From: Mytilisepta virgata | Taxonomy: Eukaryota; Mollusca; Bivalvia; Mytilida; Mytilidae | Direction: 5' to 3' | Length of the DNA stretch: 64,000 nt | Assembly: GCA_028015205.1 (NCBI GenBank) | Contig: CM051517.1 | Span: 38,575,135-38,639,134, forward strand | In this document: positions 38,739-51,761 of the stretch, in pieces | How the letters are laid out: each line of letters starts with the position of its first letter | How positions within the stretch are numbered: position 1 is the stretch's first letter | Program-made: the position numbers and the translations under genes | Notes under the pieces: model-generated | The model's input: only the letters and a program-made list of their open reading frames with translations | Databases searched by the model: none | Told to the model about the DNA's origin: nothing

Positions 38739-38840
38739 ACTAGAGGCTCCCACAAGCCTGTACTGCACACCTGGATTCAATATGACAGGACCCAATAGTC
38801 TTGATTGTCACAACCACCTAGATTGGTAGGTGAGCTCAAT
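38739..38840 (+). repeat. Short family A remnant (head and terminus only)
   Basis: AGAGGCTCCCACAAGCCTGT then GCACACCTGG, and about 70 bp later GGTAGGTGAGCT. This looks like the two ends with the core lost. Confidence 0.45.
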
Positions 38841-38929
38841 TGATTCAAATTGGAAAGAACCATTACATTGAAGTTGATTAAAACTGTCCCATGATTTTAG
38901 AAAAACCCCCATGTGAACAATGATAAAGG

Positions 38930-40000
38930 AACAAGACATTATGCATCTGTAAGACATGGATGCCCCATCCTCCTGCACATTGAATTCCCATCTATTATTT
39001 ATGTCTGGAAATCATTTTGAGAATTATTCTAAATATATTGAAGTTTCATACTATACCCAGCTTACATTAGCTTTGACCCCATTAAAAATACAAAATCCTG
39101 CTTCTGCCATAAGAACCAAAATGCTAAAATTAAATGGAGTCATTCAAGCATGAAATGTTGGTCATGTTGACTTTTATGTTGCTGATCTGTATTGAAACAA
39201 AGAAGATGATTGTAGCTGTGAAATATCACTGACATAATCATCAAAGTTTTTTCAGAAATAGACTTAAATGCAAAAATTTAATCAAAGTCACTCAAGCATA
39301 AAATCTAGCTTGTGTTGACTCAAATGTTGCTGTTGTACTATGTAACATGACTGCTCTTGTGAAATATTATTAATACATTACCATAGGTTCTTTTATAATA
39401 CACCTAACTGCCAAAATTTAATCAAAGTCACTCAAGCATAAAATGTACATCAAAGTGGTCAATTGTTGCAGAGTTATATTTTACTAAATAAGATGACGGT
39501 AGTTGTAAAATATCATCAATATACTACCATAGGTTCTTTTAAAATATACCTAAAAGCAAAAATTTTACCAAAGTCACTCAAACATAAAATATAGGTTATG
39601 GTGACTCAAATGGTGCTGACTTTTGTTGTACAATATAAGATCAATTAATAGGAATATCACTGATATGTCTCAATAGAGATCTGAGAAATTGATCTAAACG
39701 CAAAAACTAAACCTAGTCACTCATGCATGAAATGTACGTCATAATGACCCAACTGTTGGAGAAATGCATTATATAATGTAAGAGGATTATATTGGTGAAG
39801 TATAATTAATATAAAAAAGTGGATTCATAGAATATAAAATTACCAGAGTCACTCATGCATTAAATGTAGGTCAAATTGACCCAAATGTTGCTCATCTGTG
39901 TTCAGTGTCATAAGAAGATTGTAGTGGTATAATATCATTGATGTATCTCAACGGGGTTCTGAGAAGTGGACTTAGAGGTATAGGGGGAGGGCTGAGATCT
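38930..40000. repeat. Family B tandem-core element, copy 2
   Basis: It has the same head as copy 1 (GACATGGATGCCCCA, 38955). Units with CAAAGTCACTCAAGCATAAAAT are anchored at 39283, 39423, 39569, 39712 and 39844, spaced 132-146 bp. The 5' hairpin is mutated (ATCTGTAAGACAT). The right end runs into another repeat near 40 kb. Confidence 0.75.
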
Positions 40001-40300
40001 CACAAAACATGTTTAACCCCACCACATTTTTGCACCTGTCCCAAGTCAGGAACCTCTAGCCCTTGTTAGTCTGGTGTGTTTTTTAAAAAAAAAAAATTGG
40101 TTCATTTTTGTGTTCCGGTGTTTTTTGTTCGTCCATTTTGCTGAACTAGTATACATTATTGTTTAGGGGCCAACTGAAGGCAGCCTAAAGTGAGGGATTT
40201 TCTCACTGCGTTGAAGACCCACTTGTAGCCTTAAGCTGTTTTCTGATCTTTGGTCAGGTTGACACATTACCCGTTTCCATTCTCTATTCTATTAAATGCA
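40000..40300 (+). repeat. Mytilid interspersed repeat fragments (two, adjacent)
   Basis: First, CATGTTTAACCCCACCACATTTTTGCACCTGTCCCAAGTCAGG. Then GGGATTTTCTCACTGCGTTGAAGACCCAC, TTTGGTCAGGTTGACACATTACCCGTTTCCATTCTC. I recognise both as common mussel repeat segments. The class is uncertain and they are non-coding here. Strings are quoted only to define the repeats. Confidence 0.6.
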
Positions 40301-42172
40301 AAAACTTAACCAAGCTGGACAGACAATGGTAAATCTATATTACCCTTCCAAATTTGTGAACAGTGCATAAAAAGGGCTGCCATGCTGCAAATCTCCATGC
40401 CACAGTTTTATGTCACATGAACATTCAGAAACCAATTTATTAAGCTTGCACATATCAAGCTGTTGAAAAAATTTTCCCTTCACAGAGAATCTGATTTACC
40501 AGGTATATGGAATTTTAAAACTAATTAATGTAAAATGATATTCTTTAATAATGGTTGTAAACCAATACTGAAGATGTTTGAACTTTGTTAGTTTAGAAGT
40601 GAACTAAGTATTTTTAGTATTTTGGAATTTAAATTATGCATTACATCTAAAAAGGTTTTCACAGTATGCTAAAACAAAGACTATTTGCTTCATGTAAAAA
40701 AAACAAATTAAGCATGCACATTTTGTTGTTTTTTTTCATTTTAAATGATTGTACATTGTCATAGGATGAGCTGGATTTCCTGGTTTATTTAATGCCACAT
40801 GCTGTCACATTGAAACTAGAACTCCACCGTCAGTGATCTTTAGACAAAGTTATTAAAGTCAAGCCTTTTAACATAAAATTTTGTTTTTCTCATAAAAAAC
40901 GTAAATGATAAAATATAAATAAAAATATAAGTTGTTTATTGAGAACAATAAATTGCATTTGCTGCACAACCCTTTATTGTTCATTGTATTATTTACTAAT
41001 TTCATGTTAAAAAGAAATTTTTGATGTCAACTTTTTAGCTTGACTTCCTATTTATATTTACGTTTTTGTTTTAATACCAACTGTACTCAGAAAACCTATT
41101 TTCACTGTATAAAGCCTTTTATCAAAGTAGTAAAACATTCTTTGTTTACATAATATATAGTGCATTTATAGGTCAAAGTTGAAAACAGTCTGTGTTTGTA
41201 CTTTCAGTACATTTGACTTAAAAGCAAAGTTAAAAGTTTTACTATATACCATTAATATAAAAGATATTCTTTTAAATGGACTGAAAAAGGTGTTTCCTTG
41301 AAATAAAGGCATTTTTTTGTGTAGCCTACTTTTAATTATCTTTTGGTAGATCTGAAACTATAAACAAGACTAGAATCTTCTCAGTCTGTACTGTTTGTCC
41401 TGAACTTTTAAGCAATACTTCCACCAGAAGGAATTTAAAAAAATGCTTTGATTTTAGTTTTTGTGCCCATAATGATAAAAGGGTAAAAGCACAATCATTA
41501 GAAGGAACCAACCATGGAACATTCCAACAAAGTCTGGCCAAGTAGTTTCTTAGGAGACATCATTTTGAAAAGGGAACACCCATAAAGTGATGGCAACTAG
41601 TATTGTCCAAATAGGTGACTGAAGCCAGTAAAACCTGCTAACATAATCTTATGTCTCCAAAATTTTTTATTGGGTTAAATTTTCGGTTTAAATATAGTAG
41701 AATAGAAAAATCTCTGAATAAACTGTCATTCATGTTTTGTTTCAGTAGTTTTATTTTAATTCAGCATTGAGTACATGTGCAGTAAGTTTGTGAATTACTC
41801 ATTGCAATTAAGGGGTCTAAAATCTTTAATGCCAAAAAACCTGCTTACAGTGCAGGGAATACCATTATTCCAGATGGTAGAATTTCTAGTTTTCGTTTGT
41901 GAAAATTTACGAAATATAAATTTGGAGAATAAAAATAAAATATATCGATACAAACCATCCAATATACATCTTAAATGGTCCATTAAATGCAAGTAAAATG
42001 ATCATGACAATTTTATTCTGCTGACTAAAATAGATTTTATTTGGTTGTCACTTAATCTCAATCAGTTTTAAACTATCTATTTCTTGTGAGGTACTCAAAA
42101 GGTATAATACTCTTTTACTCATAAAAATTTTGAATCAGGTTTGTATTACATCTTTAAAATTAGACAAGAAGT
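40301..42172. other. No feature recognised
   Basis: AT-rich DNA. Opposed 65-73 codon frames at 41.8-42.0 kb show no motif. Confidence 0.5.
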
Positions 42173-42426
42173 GGGCAAAAAAGACTTGCTATTAGTCTCT
42201 CGGTAATATAAGTAATCTATGCAGTATTTTGGTATAGAAATTGCATCTTTAATTCTATCAAACACTTGTTCACTATCTCTCTGCAGTCTTTTAACACGTC
42301 TCTGTATGCATCTCAGAACGCAGATGGATAGTGAACAGGTCTTTGATAGTAAGATACAATTTCTATACAAAAATACTGCATAGATTATTAATATTACAGA
42401 GAGACTTGTAGCAAGTCTATGGCCAA
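42173..42426. mobile_element. Fold-back element with about 115-bp inverted arms
   Basis: The left arm runs from 42173 to about 42290 and the right arm from about 42308 to 42425. Both, read outward to inward, carry AGACTTGCTA, AGTCTCTC, TAATCTATGCAGTATTT, GTATAGAAATTG and TGTTCACTATC. Arms are roughly 85% alike, with a short centre of under 20 bp. A transcript would form a long hairpin. The 97-codon minus frame spans the palindrome and is not convincing as a gene. Confidence 0.75.
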
Positions 42427-42937
42427 AATAGTTTTCCATTCTATGTAATGTACTACTTTTACTTTAGACAGCTCAAATTTCAACTCTTGAATGTGAAATT
42501 GTACTTAAAACAAAACCATTTTAAGTTTTAATATAATATGCAAAACACAAATATTGCAGTCAGTTTATAAAGTGGAATATATTTTTGGACAACAAAAACC
42601 CTGTATTAATTATGGTCTGAAACCTGCTATTCTGTGAAATACCTGGACAACAAGAAGAGGTACATTGTATCATGTTTTTTCTGCATTTTAATAAAAATAA
42701 ATCCAAACATTTTACAAAATTATCAGGTATACCGAAATACTGCAGGTATAAATTGAAGTAAAAATTACCAATTTGGTTATTTTCATTACTAATGATGGAT
42801 CCTGTTTCATATAAATATTTCTCTAATTTTGTGTGCATTTATTCATCTTTTGACCCATTTGATAAATTCTGAGATCACCACACACTGGTTAAATGCTCAT
42901 GAAATTTCCCATAAAAAAAAACGCTCGGAAGACCTCT
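42427..42937. other. No feature recognised
   Basis: AT-rich DNA. Confidence 0.5.
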
Positions 42938-43104
42938 AAGAGTTTTACACTGTTTTTAGAGAAAAAGATTCTAAAACTCTTGACGCGTTAATTATGAAAT
43001 TTATCCACTCGATAATTAAATTTTAATTTTCTTAAACTGCTTTTACAAGCCACAGTTTAAAATGAAAATTTAAATTATCTCTAGTTAATAAATTTCATAA
43101 TCAA
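42938..43104. mobile_element. Palindromic MITE, with an adjacent small inverted repeat
   Basis: The main palindrome is 42988-43104: TTAATTATGAAATTTATCC... against the inverse of ...AATTTCATAATCAA, arms of about 55 bp. Directly left is a separate 10-bp inverted repeat (AAGAGTTTTA / TAAAACTCTT, 42938-42981). The core resembles the MITE at 845-1007. Confidence 0.65.
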
Positions 43105-43417
43105 CCGGACATCGTTGTAGAAACTTTATATATGTCTATACACCTTAACCAATATAATCCTTTCTGCACCTCACAATAAAGTTAATTATAAAACATTTTA
43201 AGTTCTCTTTATGTCTTGTGAACATTTGACACTGTCATTAAAACCAACTTTATCTATTTCTTAAATCTTATTTTTTAAAAATGAAAGGATGATGAATAAT
43301 AAATGTTAAAACTATACTGTAATCATATGTAATATTCTGTATAAAGGTTTTAGAACATCTATTTTAAATACTAAGAATAATATAAAGACATTACATAGAC
43401 TGAGGAAAATCAATAAA
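43105..43417. other. No feature recognised
   Basis: AT-rich DNA. Confidence 0.5.
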
Positions 43418-43916
43418 AGAAGAATGTGTCTGAGGACATGAATGCCCCCGCTCAAGCTGGCTTATAATACTTGAAAATACTTTTAGAGAGCTAGTTTTTA
43501 AAGAGTTCTATTGTTCTAGTCTTAGGTATTTGCAATTTTCCAAGTTATAACGAGGCATAACTCTAGAACGGTATCGGGTAAATGACTCACTGCCCAAATT
43601 CGAACTCTGTCTGTGTGTTGTGGTTGTATGGTGTATGAGTTTCATAAATTTTGGATGAGGCAAACTTAACAAAGAGTGCGGAAACAAAAAACTCTGCAAT
43701 TTTCCAAGTTATTAAGGAGCATAACTCTAGAACAGTATACGACTCACTGCCAAAATTCAAACTCTGTCTGCGTGTTGTGGTTCTTGTGTATAAGTTTCAT
43801 AAAATTTGAATGAGGCAATCTAAAGTTAGAGTGCCGAAACCAAAATCTGCAGGACACAAAATCGGACTGTCAAGGGTTATGCTTAATGCTCCCTTTGCCT
43901 AGCGTCAGGGGCATAA
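43418..43916 (+). repeat. Family C element, copy 3, with two about 164-bp units
   Basis: The 5' hairpin is TGTC-TGAG-GACA (43427-43438). GCATAACTCTAGAAC recurs at 43555 and 43719 (164 bp apart), and the second unit repeats the CTGTCTGYGTGTTGTGGTT phrase. The 3' hairpin is ATGCTCCC...GGGGCAT (43886-43914). Confidence 0.8.
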
Positions 43917-45905
43917 AAAGACTCAACATATCGTAATTTTTTTCTGCTTGGTTTTATGCAAAAGAGGGAATCAAGTAAATCAGACACTACTTTGAAGGTA
44001 GTATAAATTTTGAATCGGATGTGTTTTATTACCTACAAAACTATCAATTGTGACAAAATAGCAACCTTCCCCAGCTCCCCCCAAATATCCACAAATATCC
44101 TAATACTTCAATGGTAACTTCAGAGTGCTGAAACTCTTTTTCTATAAAAAATTGTATCTATTTACTTAGACAAAACAAAGTCCATATATGAATAAGTCCA
44201 AATATAGATATAAGGAGTAACTTAAATGTCCTCATCATAAAGATATAGATTTATATTTTTAATCACTAGTTTCCTATCATTTCAATTAGCTGTTAGCTAA
44301 GTTTGTTGTAATTTATTGGTAAATGTTGAATAAACTAACTAAACTATTTACATATGGAGTTTGTGAAATACACTGAATTTGTCATTAGACATTTTTACAA
44401 GAAATACTTACAGAATTCATCATAAAACTTTTTCACAACTCTTCACAAGAAATAATGTACTTCTTATTTCATTCCGTGCTAAAATATAGGAATTTCAAAA
44501 GTAAGAATTATATATGGTCAATAATAATTGAACTAAAGTATAACGAATTCTAACCCAACTTAACAAATATTCTATTGAGTGTACATATACATGTATAGTT
44601 CTTTTAAGTGTTAAATGCACCTTTGTCTTGTATACAAGAAATAACACTGAAGATTTCAAATGCAATTGTTTTGCTTTTTGCAACACAACAAAGTTTGACA
44701 ATCTTAAAATATACTAAACATTATTACTTTATTTATCTCCCCTTATAATACCATATGAATCCACGGATACAAAATAAACATATTTAATTTTTATATCATG
44801 TCATATTTTATTCATTTAAATGCTTTGTAATGGTGAATGTGTAAAATTTGAGGATAATTATAAATCAAACACAGCATTGGTATATCTTTAGATAGAATTA
44901 CATGACTTATGGTGACTTTTTTACTGATTTTAAGTATCAGTAACGCATGATATATAACCTCATCAAAACACTACCAGATCAAGTGATACTTATTCACTGA
45001 TAAAAAAAATACCTACATGTCTGCAAACTGAGCTAAGTATGAGAAGATAAGCTGAGAGCATCACAACTGGGCTTGCTGCTGTTCTTTACATGTTAAGAGA
45101 AGCTGTACTTAGTAAACCTAAAATATATAAGTACATGTAATATGAGTTAGGTGTTACCTAAAATATGGAAAAGTCTATATATAGATGTAATCCTGACCAT
45201 CGAAAGCCTGCAAAAAATTGCATCTTACTGTACAGTAAGTGTATCTTATAAAAGTACCCATACAGTGTATCCCATATAAACAAGGATTTTTGGGAATATA
45301 TTTTAATAATGTCTGTTAAATTACCAAAACAGATCAACAGTTACTGTACCTTTTGTTTCCTTATTAGTCTTATCTGGGTTTTGCATTTCCAATTGGTTAA
45401 ATGCCTGGACTTTTTCACAAGAGCAGTTTTGTTTTAATTTCTTTTAAGAATTAACTTCTGCATAAACCCACCACAAACAAAAGTGACATTTTTACCAATC
45501 AAAGCTATTTTATTTAATGAACAGTTAAAGAAATTTGCTGCTTATAAAAATCCAATGGTATCCCAGGCCCATTTGAAAATTACATTAATTCTACTGTATG
45601 AAGCAACAGGGGAAGAAATGAGTTTCTAACAACTAAACATATATGTAACATAGTTTTATAACAATGAAGCCTTAAATTTGATTTTCACTTTCCATTTAGC
45701 AGAATTTTTACCTAAACTCCATTTTGACAACAGCTATTACAACAGGTTTTCTTTAGTACATTGTCAAAAATGCTCATACGTTAAAGGGGACAGATATCTG
45801 TTGAGAACTATTGGCATAAAATAATATAAAGAAGTATAGAATTAAATGTATTTGTTGAATGTTTTTGCATTTTTAATCAAAGAAAGGCAGACAAATTTCC
45901 ACATT
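43917..45905. other. No gene recognised
   Basis: AT-rich DNA. A 16-bp perfect palindrome CTTACTGTACAGTAAG lies at 45224-45239, with no assigned role. Confidence 0.5.
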
Positions 45906-45914
45906 TCCACCAAG

Positions 45915-47241
45915 GGCATGTACTAAAAGGTGGAGTGGAGTGGAGTGGAGTGGTGGAGTGGAGTGGTGGAGTGGTGGAGTGTTGGAGTGCTGGAGTCACA
46001 GAGTGGAGTCACAGAGGGAAAACATGGAATTAGGAAATAGAGTGTAGTGGAGTTGTGGGTTCAATAGTTTTGAAATTAAACCAATTTATAAGATATTTTT
46101 GTATACATGTGTACTATAAAAATCATAGAATAAATGTTTCAACAGCGTCCAACTGCATTCATGAACATTATACCAATAAAATGCACCTTGGATGTGTCAT
46201 GGGCATTTTTTAAGGTTATATTTCCAAACAATATTAAAAAAAAACATGATTAATGTTAAATGATAGATTTCTATAATTTAGGAGGGGGTGTTTCAGCAAT
46301 TTTACCTTAGTTAACAACATTCTGGTGTAATTAATTTTACATTCAAAGCAAAGTTAAAATTATAAACTACTAGTATATTAAAAAAAAAACAGCATCAACA
46401 GAACAGTCATTTGCAAGAAAAACGACACTTGGCTTCTGTCTGTTTCAACTGAAAAAGATATGAATTTGCTTATTTGGTAAAAGATCTATGTATCTATGGC
46501 ATGCCAATATACACGTATCGTTCATTTAAGTTATTTTGCCCCCCACTGAACACATTGCGAGGGGCATGGAAATACCGGGCATCCAAGTGTCTGTCTGTCT
46601 CTGTGTCAGTCCAGTCTTGTTAGCGCTGTCACGGGTGCAATTCTTGCCAGATTTTTATTAAACTTATATATACTATAGGTTAATATCTGTAACATCTTGG
46701 ACAAGTTCTACTTTTTAAAAGATTTATGCTCTTTGGAAATATAAAATATGTGCAACCCAGGTGACATTGAAACTCTGTTCTTTTATTAAATCAAGAATCA
46801 AAACTTTGTCTGTTTGACATAAAATATATAGTTTTATTCAATGATCAATTAATGATTTTTTGTACATTTCAATATTTAACCTGTCCAATAAAATTTTGGT
46901 CTTCACATCAGCTTCATGGGAAAATCTTTTAAACTTTTAGGTCACCTCTAAAAATTAGAACTGTACTGACAATTTGTTGACTGACATTGAATATACGTGG
47001 AAAAGGTCATAAAATTGTATTTTATCAGTAAACTTTTTATCACAAGCAATGCCAGAAAACAATTAAAAATATTTTGAAACAAGGCAGAGGTTAAATGTGT
47101 CACAATAAATCTTTAAAATGTGATCAACTGAGAATGTGAAATCAAATATTGATTGTTGGATATGTTAAGTATTTCACTCCATGACTCCACTCCAACACTC
47201 CATCACTCCACTCCACTCCACTCCACCTTTTAGTACATGCC
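45915..47241. mobile_element. Mutator-like non-autonomous transposon with 9-bp target duplication
   Basis: The termini are inverted (GGCATGTACTAAAAGG...), running on into a GGAGT/GTGGA minisatellite on each side. TCCACCAAG is duplicated exactly outside (45906-45914 and 47242-47250). The element is 1327 bp, with an AT-rich interior that encodes no transposase I can see and contains a family E repeat fragment. Nine-bp duplications are typical of Mutator-like elements; the superfamily is inferred from that alone. Confidence 0.78.
46537..46720 (+). repeat. Family E hairpin-capped repeat fragment
   Basis: It starts with the hairpin TGCCCC...GGGGCA (46537-46566) enclosing CACTGAACACATTGCGA. CCGGGCATCCAAGTGTCTGTCTGTC and AGCGCTGTCACGGGTGCAA follow. 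I recognise the head as a common mussel repeat. It is truncated after about 150 bp and lies inside the Mutator-like element. Confidence 0.55.
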
Positions 47242-47250
47242 TCCACCAAG

Positions 47251-49685
47251 ACAGATAATTAACCATTAACAGAGCAGAAATTTTAAAGTTCAATGAATTT
47301 AATATGAAGGCCCATATATTTTTAGAGGATTTTCATAGTATTTCTGTATAAAACTGGAATATTACAATCTCTAATAAATTGTTTAAAAGCACAATGACCT
47401 GTACTCTTTATTCTAAATAACAAATACCACAAAACAGAATTTCTGCAAAGTCTGAAGGAAATCTATTTACAAATTATGTTTAATGGTCAACAGAATATCA
47501 TTAGCTCTGTGTAAGCTGGAATGGTTTAAAAGTTACATTTTCCAATGACTTGTTGATTTCTTGGCACCCATAAGAGTTGTTATATATTTCCCATGATACA
47601 TGTATAAAGCCACAATCACTGCCAACACTACAAAACTGAAATATCATAGTACTGATAGTATGCCATTTCTGCAACATTAAAATGTCAGGGGTTAATTTAA
47701 TTAACATTATTTTAATTAAAGCAAATCATCAAATGAAGATAGCCTATCAAATTAATATCAGTATACACCTGAGATTTTGGCCTACTATCAGCAAATGATA
47801 CCTTTGTTTATTTTTTACCTTGAACCAAATTATTCAGTCTATGACCTATATTGGTTTCCACCTGCTGATCTCCTTATCTTTAACTTATTAAATGATGATT
47901 AAACCTAATCAAATCAAATATAGTCTTGTATCACGATGGAACAATATGTCATTTGTTGTGCCACCTTGTCACAAATCAGGATGTTAGTACGTTAGGAAGA
48001 TATAGATCTGATAGAGGCTTGGTTTTATCCTTATTTTCTAAAGAAGTTGTTTATATAAACTTGAAGATTCAAAATTTCATGCCATAAAACAGACCTTAAT
48101 CTACTCAAGATATTTGAGGCTATATTTTATCATTTGGTAAAATATACCATAGTCTGCCATTAAGAACAACATTAAAAATTGCTCTATAATGTAAAAGGTG
48201 TGTTGTTGACAGAAAACAATTGTTTTGTTCAATTTTAACCTCATGCATTTCTTGATGGTCTTGAAAAATAACAAATGTACCATGCCCCAGGATACTGACA
48301 AATGATACACACTGTATCTAGCATTTTTTATCTCTTTTTTTATCTTGAATTTCCAAAGATTATGTTACAAGGCTAAGCATACTTGATGAAAGGTGATCCT
48401 GAAAATGTACTGTGGGCAATAAATGTAGAATTGGAAATCATTCCACAAACTAATGGAAATACTCATCAAAATTAAGTAAAAGAAAAAATCCCCATTGAAA
48501 TCAGATGAAAAAATACAATTTACATATTATGCAACATAGCTTCCTTTTTTATGGCTTTTCCAACTCAGATGGAAGGAATCTACCAACATACTACTGACTG
48601 CAGTCATCAAGTTAAATTATAAGAAAAAATCTCCATTAAAACTGGAATATTACATTTTTTTTACATGTGGGTAAAAACAGATTTGGACTGAAGTTACAAA
48701 GAAAGCACAAAATCACAAGTATATATAAACTTTTTAGGTCCCTCCCTCCCTTCAATACAAAATGAAAAGGGTCAGATTCCCTAAAATTAATTCCAAACTG
48801 TAATTCTCACGGGAAACTATTGTGGTTTGCATTAAAGGCTGTATTTCATTAAGCAAATGATTATGAACAGAAAACTCACTGTTAATGGACAAAGATGTAG
48901 ATGATGATTACAGTAAGTTCATACCACAATACTTAGGTTTGAGTATTCCATCCATGGATTACTTGCATCAATCACTGATTAAGCAAGAATTACAAACTGG
49001 GATATGTCCTTAGTACGTAAAATTTACTGAATTAAAGTCCTAACAATTGGTTTACTTCAACTACTACAAACAACAAACAGACGGTCACAATAAAAAGGAA
49101 TGAAAAGTGTAGTGCAAACTTCATTCTATTAATTTACTTTTTACACTTGCCTAAATATATACAAATGTCTGTAATAATTTTTATACATATGTTCAGATTC
49201 TCCTTGCTTCTTTCTTCTACTTTCAATATGTCAAATTTCTGGAATTATACCTGGAAAATAGTAATTTAAAAATTTTGCTATTACTTAAAATTCAAAATAT
49301 TTGATCTTAAGATTAAATTGTACCTTACACATCTATCTCTTTCTATTTACTTGTAAATAATTTGATCTCTCTCATTATGTAAACCAGTTTTATAATACAT
49401 AAGACAAGGACTTTCCTAAAGATCATAAGAAAATGCTCTATTTAAAACCCATTTATCTATTATCAAGACACTGATGTCAATATAATATCCATTCTTATAT
49501 ACTGGCCATTATAGGTAATCATCTTCTCAGACATCTTCCATTTTTTTAAGAAAAATATGCAATCCATTTTGTTCATAACAGATAAACTGATTGACAGCTC
49601 CATTAATTCAAAGATTTTTTTTCCAATCATGGTTGAAGGTCCTGTCATCAAGGTCTAGATAAATAAAAATTATAAAGACTAGAAT
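47251..49685. other. No feature recognised
   Basis: AT-rich DNA. Minus-strand frames of 62-69 codons here have no motif. Confidence 0.5.
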
Positions 49686-49890
49686 ATATTTGCTTGTTAA
49701 TATTGGGGTTTTATGTCACTTACAGCAGAAATGGCTACACTGTAGTGGAAGGTTATATTGCCGGCAGAAGCCATAGAACCAAATATGAACCACTGACTTT
49801 TTGGAGGAAAAATGGCTAACCTTGTCAATTGTTATCTACCACAACTTATGGGATTCAAACTCATAACCACAGTTCTGATGGGTTCTCTAC
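49686..49890 (-). repeat. tRNA-derived SINE, minus strand
   Basis: Minus-strand reading: a box-B-like GAGTTTGAATCCCA (about 49849-49863) near the head, then about 150 bp of body, ending TGACATAAAACCCCAATATTAAC. The same tail style is seen at 25.2 and 61.56 kb. Box A is weak. Confidence 0.5.
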
Positions 49891-50808
49891 ATAAGGCATT
49901 TTTCATGTTCATACCAAAATCAGTCAATTTCTATCAATCAGGCACGGAGGTATTGAAAATATTCTTGAACGTTTCAGGAAATGGACCATTTGCTAATACA
50001 TTTAACATGCCCATTGTTTAATAGCCCACTGGGATCTGATTTCACTTGTATAACCTTCTTGAAAGTATTACTATTGAGAAATTTTAAATTATGCTATACT
50101 TCTCACTTTACCATTTGTACATATGAACTCTTTGAGAAATAGATTAATAATTGTTCAGAACATAAATGGAATAACAACATATTAACAATAAGCCCCAACA
50201 GCAAAAAAAACCTAAACAACATAAATTCACAAACAAAATGTATTCATTAATTTTGGTTCAAACTAGCTGGCCCCCTTACTGGTATATAACACACATTTTG
50301 AAACTGCAAATACAAAGAATATATTTATATTGGAAAATATTTAAGTGTCAGAAAAATACTATTGAATACTGGTATTATACACTGAAACTCACAGGTGAAA
50401 AAGTATATAAGTTCTTAATGATGTTCAGGTACTGACTATTGTTGATCGTTGTTTATTAATGTCAAGTTTATTTTAATTAGAAGTTAAAACTTTATTACAA
50501 ACGTTAAAGTAGACTTTTTCATTAGCATTGCTGGTGATATTGTTGTGTAAAGAACATAAAACAACCTGGATCTGAAATTCTTGGGCATAATATGTGATAG
50601 CGGTGATGCAGGGATACACTCTGAAGAATAATAAATTGCATGTTAATGGTGGTCAAACATTTTTGAAAGTATTTGGGGGGGTAAAATTTTAAAAGCAGTG
50701 CTTAATTAGTTAATTAGTTAATTTACTGAGATGATACTTTGTCAGAGTGACACCAGTCAGCTTAATCCAAGTTTATAGATGTTACTTCATTTTTGCAGTT
50801 TTTTATTT
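49891..50808. other. No feature recognised
   Basis: AT-rich DNA with a short TTAATTAG repeat near 50703. Confidence 0.5.
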
Positions 50809-51599
50809 AAGGTAGGAGTATCTAATTGGGCTATATTTCAGATTTTTATAAAATTTGGCATGCAACTAGAGTATGTTGTACTGCATCTGAATATCAAAAA
50901 AAATAATGTATGTCCCTTTAATACTTCCCAAAATATGGTGTTTCAAGTTTTGGCAAACAGATGGGTAAATACATAGAATGCATGCAGTTTTCGTTCCAAA
51001 AAGTCATATATTTACACTTTAAATTAAGATTTCTGAAAATCCAGTCCTTAGAATTAAAAAAAAATATATTATAGCCATTGAAATTCTCTTTTTATTGTTA
51101 TAAAATTTATTGGGTTCACCAGATTCGTAGTTTTAGTATATTAGATTGATTACTGTATAAAGAGTGAAAATAAGAGTCAAAAAGCCAAAATAAGCGTTGT
51201 CACGACGTCATGATAAAAATGTAGATTTTTTGTGTTTTTACAGACAGGGCCTATAGTTGAATGATTTCCACAATGAAAACGAAGCTGGTGACCCTATGTT
51301 TATTTAGTATCATTGAACGAAAAAGTTGAAAGCCATAACATATCGTTTTTACAGACAATCCTAGGGATTAGTTTTTGAAAAATGACGATTTAAAGTGAAA
51401 TTATTTTTTTCTGGCAGTTTTTATATGAAATCTACAGTGAAAGTCCTTTATTTCAATGAATTTAAATCAACCTTATAGAAGAAATATAAAAACTAAATAT
51501 AATTTTTTTTCAAAATTTAGATGCAGTTTTGAATGTTCTAGCTGCATGTAAAATTTCATCAAAATCCGTAATTTAGTGGATTTAGGTACCTCCTACCTT
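50809..51599. mobile_element. DNA transposon with about 90-bp terminal inverted repeats
   Basis: The left end AAGGTAGGAG.TATCTAA and the right end (inverse) AAGGTAGGAGGTACCTAA are followed on both sides by matching stretches: ATAAAATTT or TGAAATTTT, CATGCA-CTAGA and ACTGCATCT. The arms are about 90 bp and roughly 75% alike. The 600-bp interior is AT-rich and without a transposase frame. The target duplication is not clear. Confidence 0.7.
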
Positions 51600-51761
51600 T
51601 GTATGTTTTTGTGTTGGATGGTTGTTTTTTTGGCATGTTTTATAAAAACTGGTAAAAAATCAACACCCACCCCAACCCTAAACTTCAAGTATTTTCATTC
51701 TAAATAAAGTAAATTCCTCAAAAAATAAAATAAAATTTCTATCTGTGGATTGGCTAGAACA

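Noticed and set aside
42146..42439. 97-codon frame on the minus strand
   Set aside because: It spans both arms of an inverted repeat, so it is a by-product of the palindrome.
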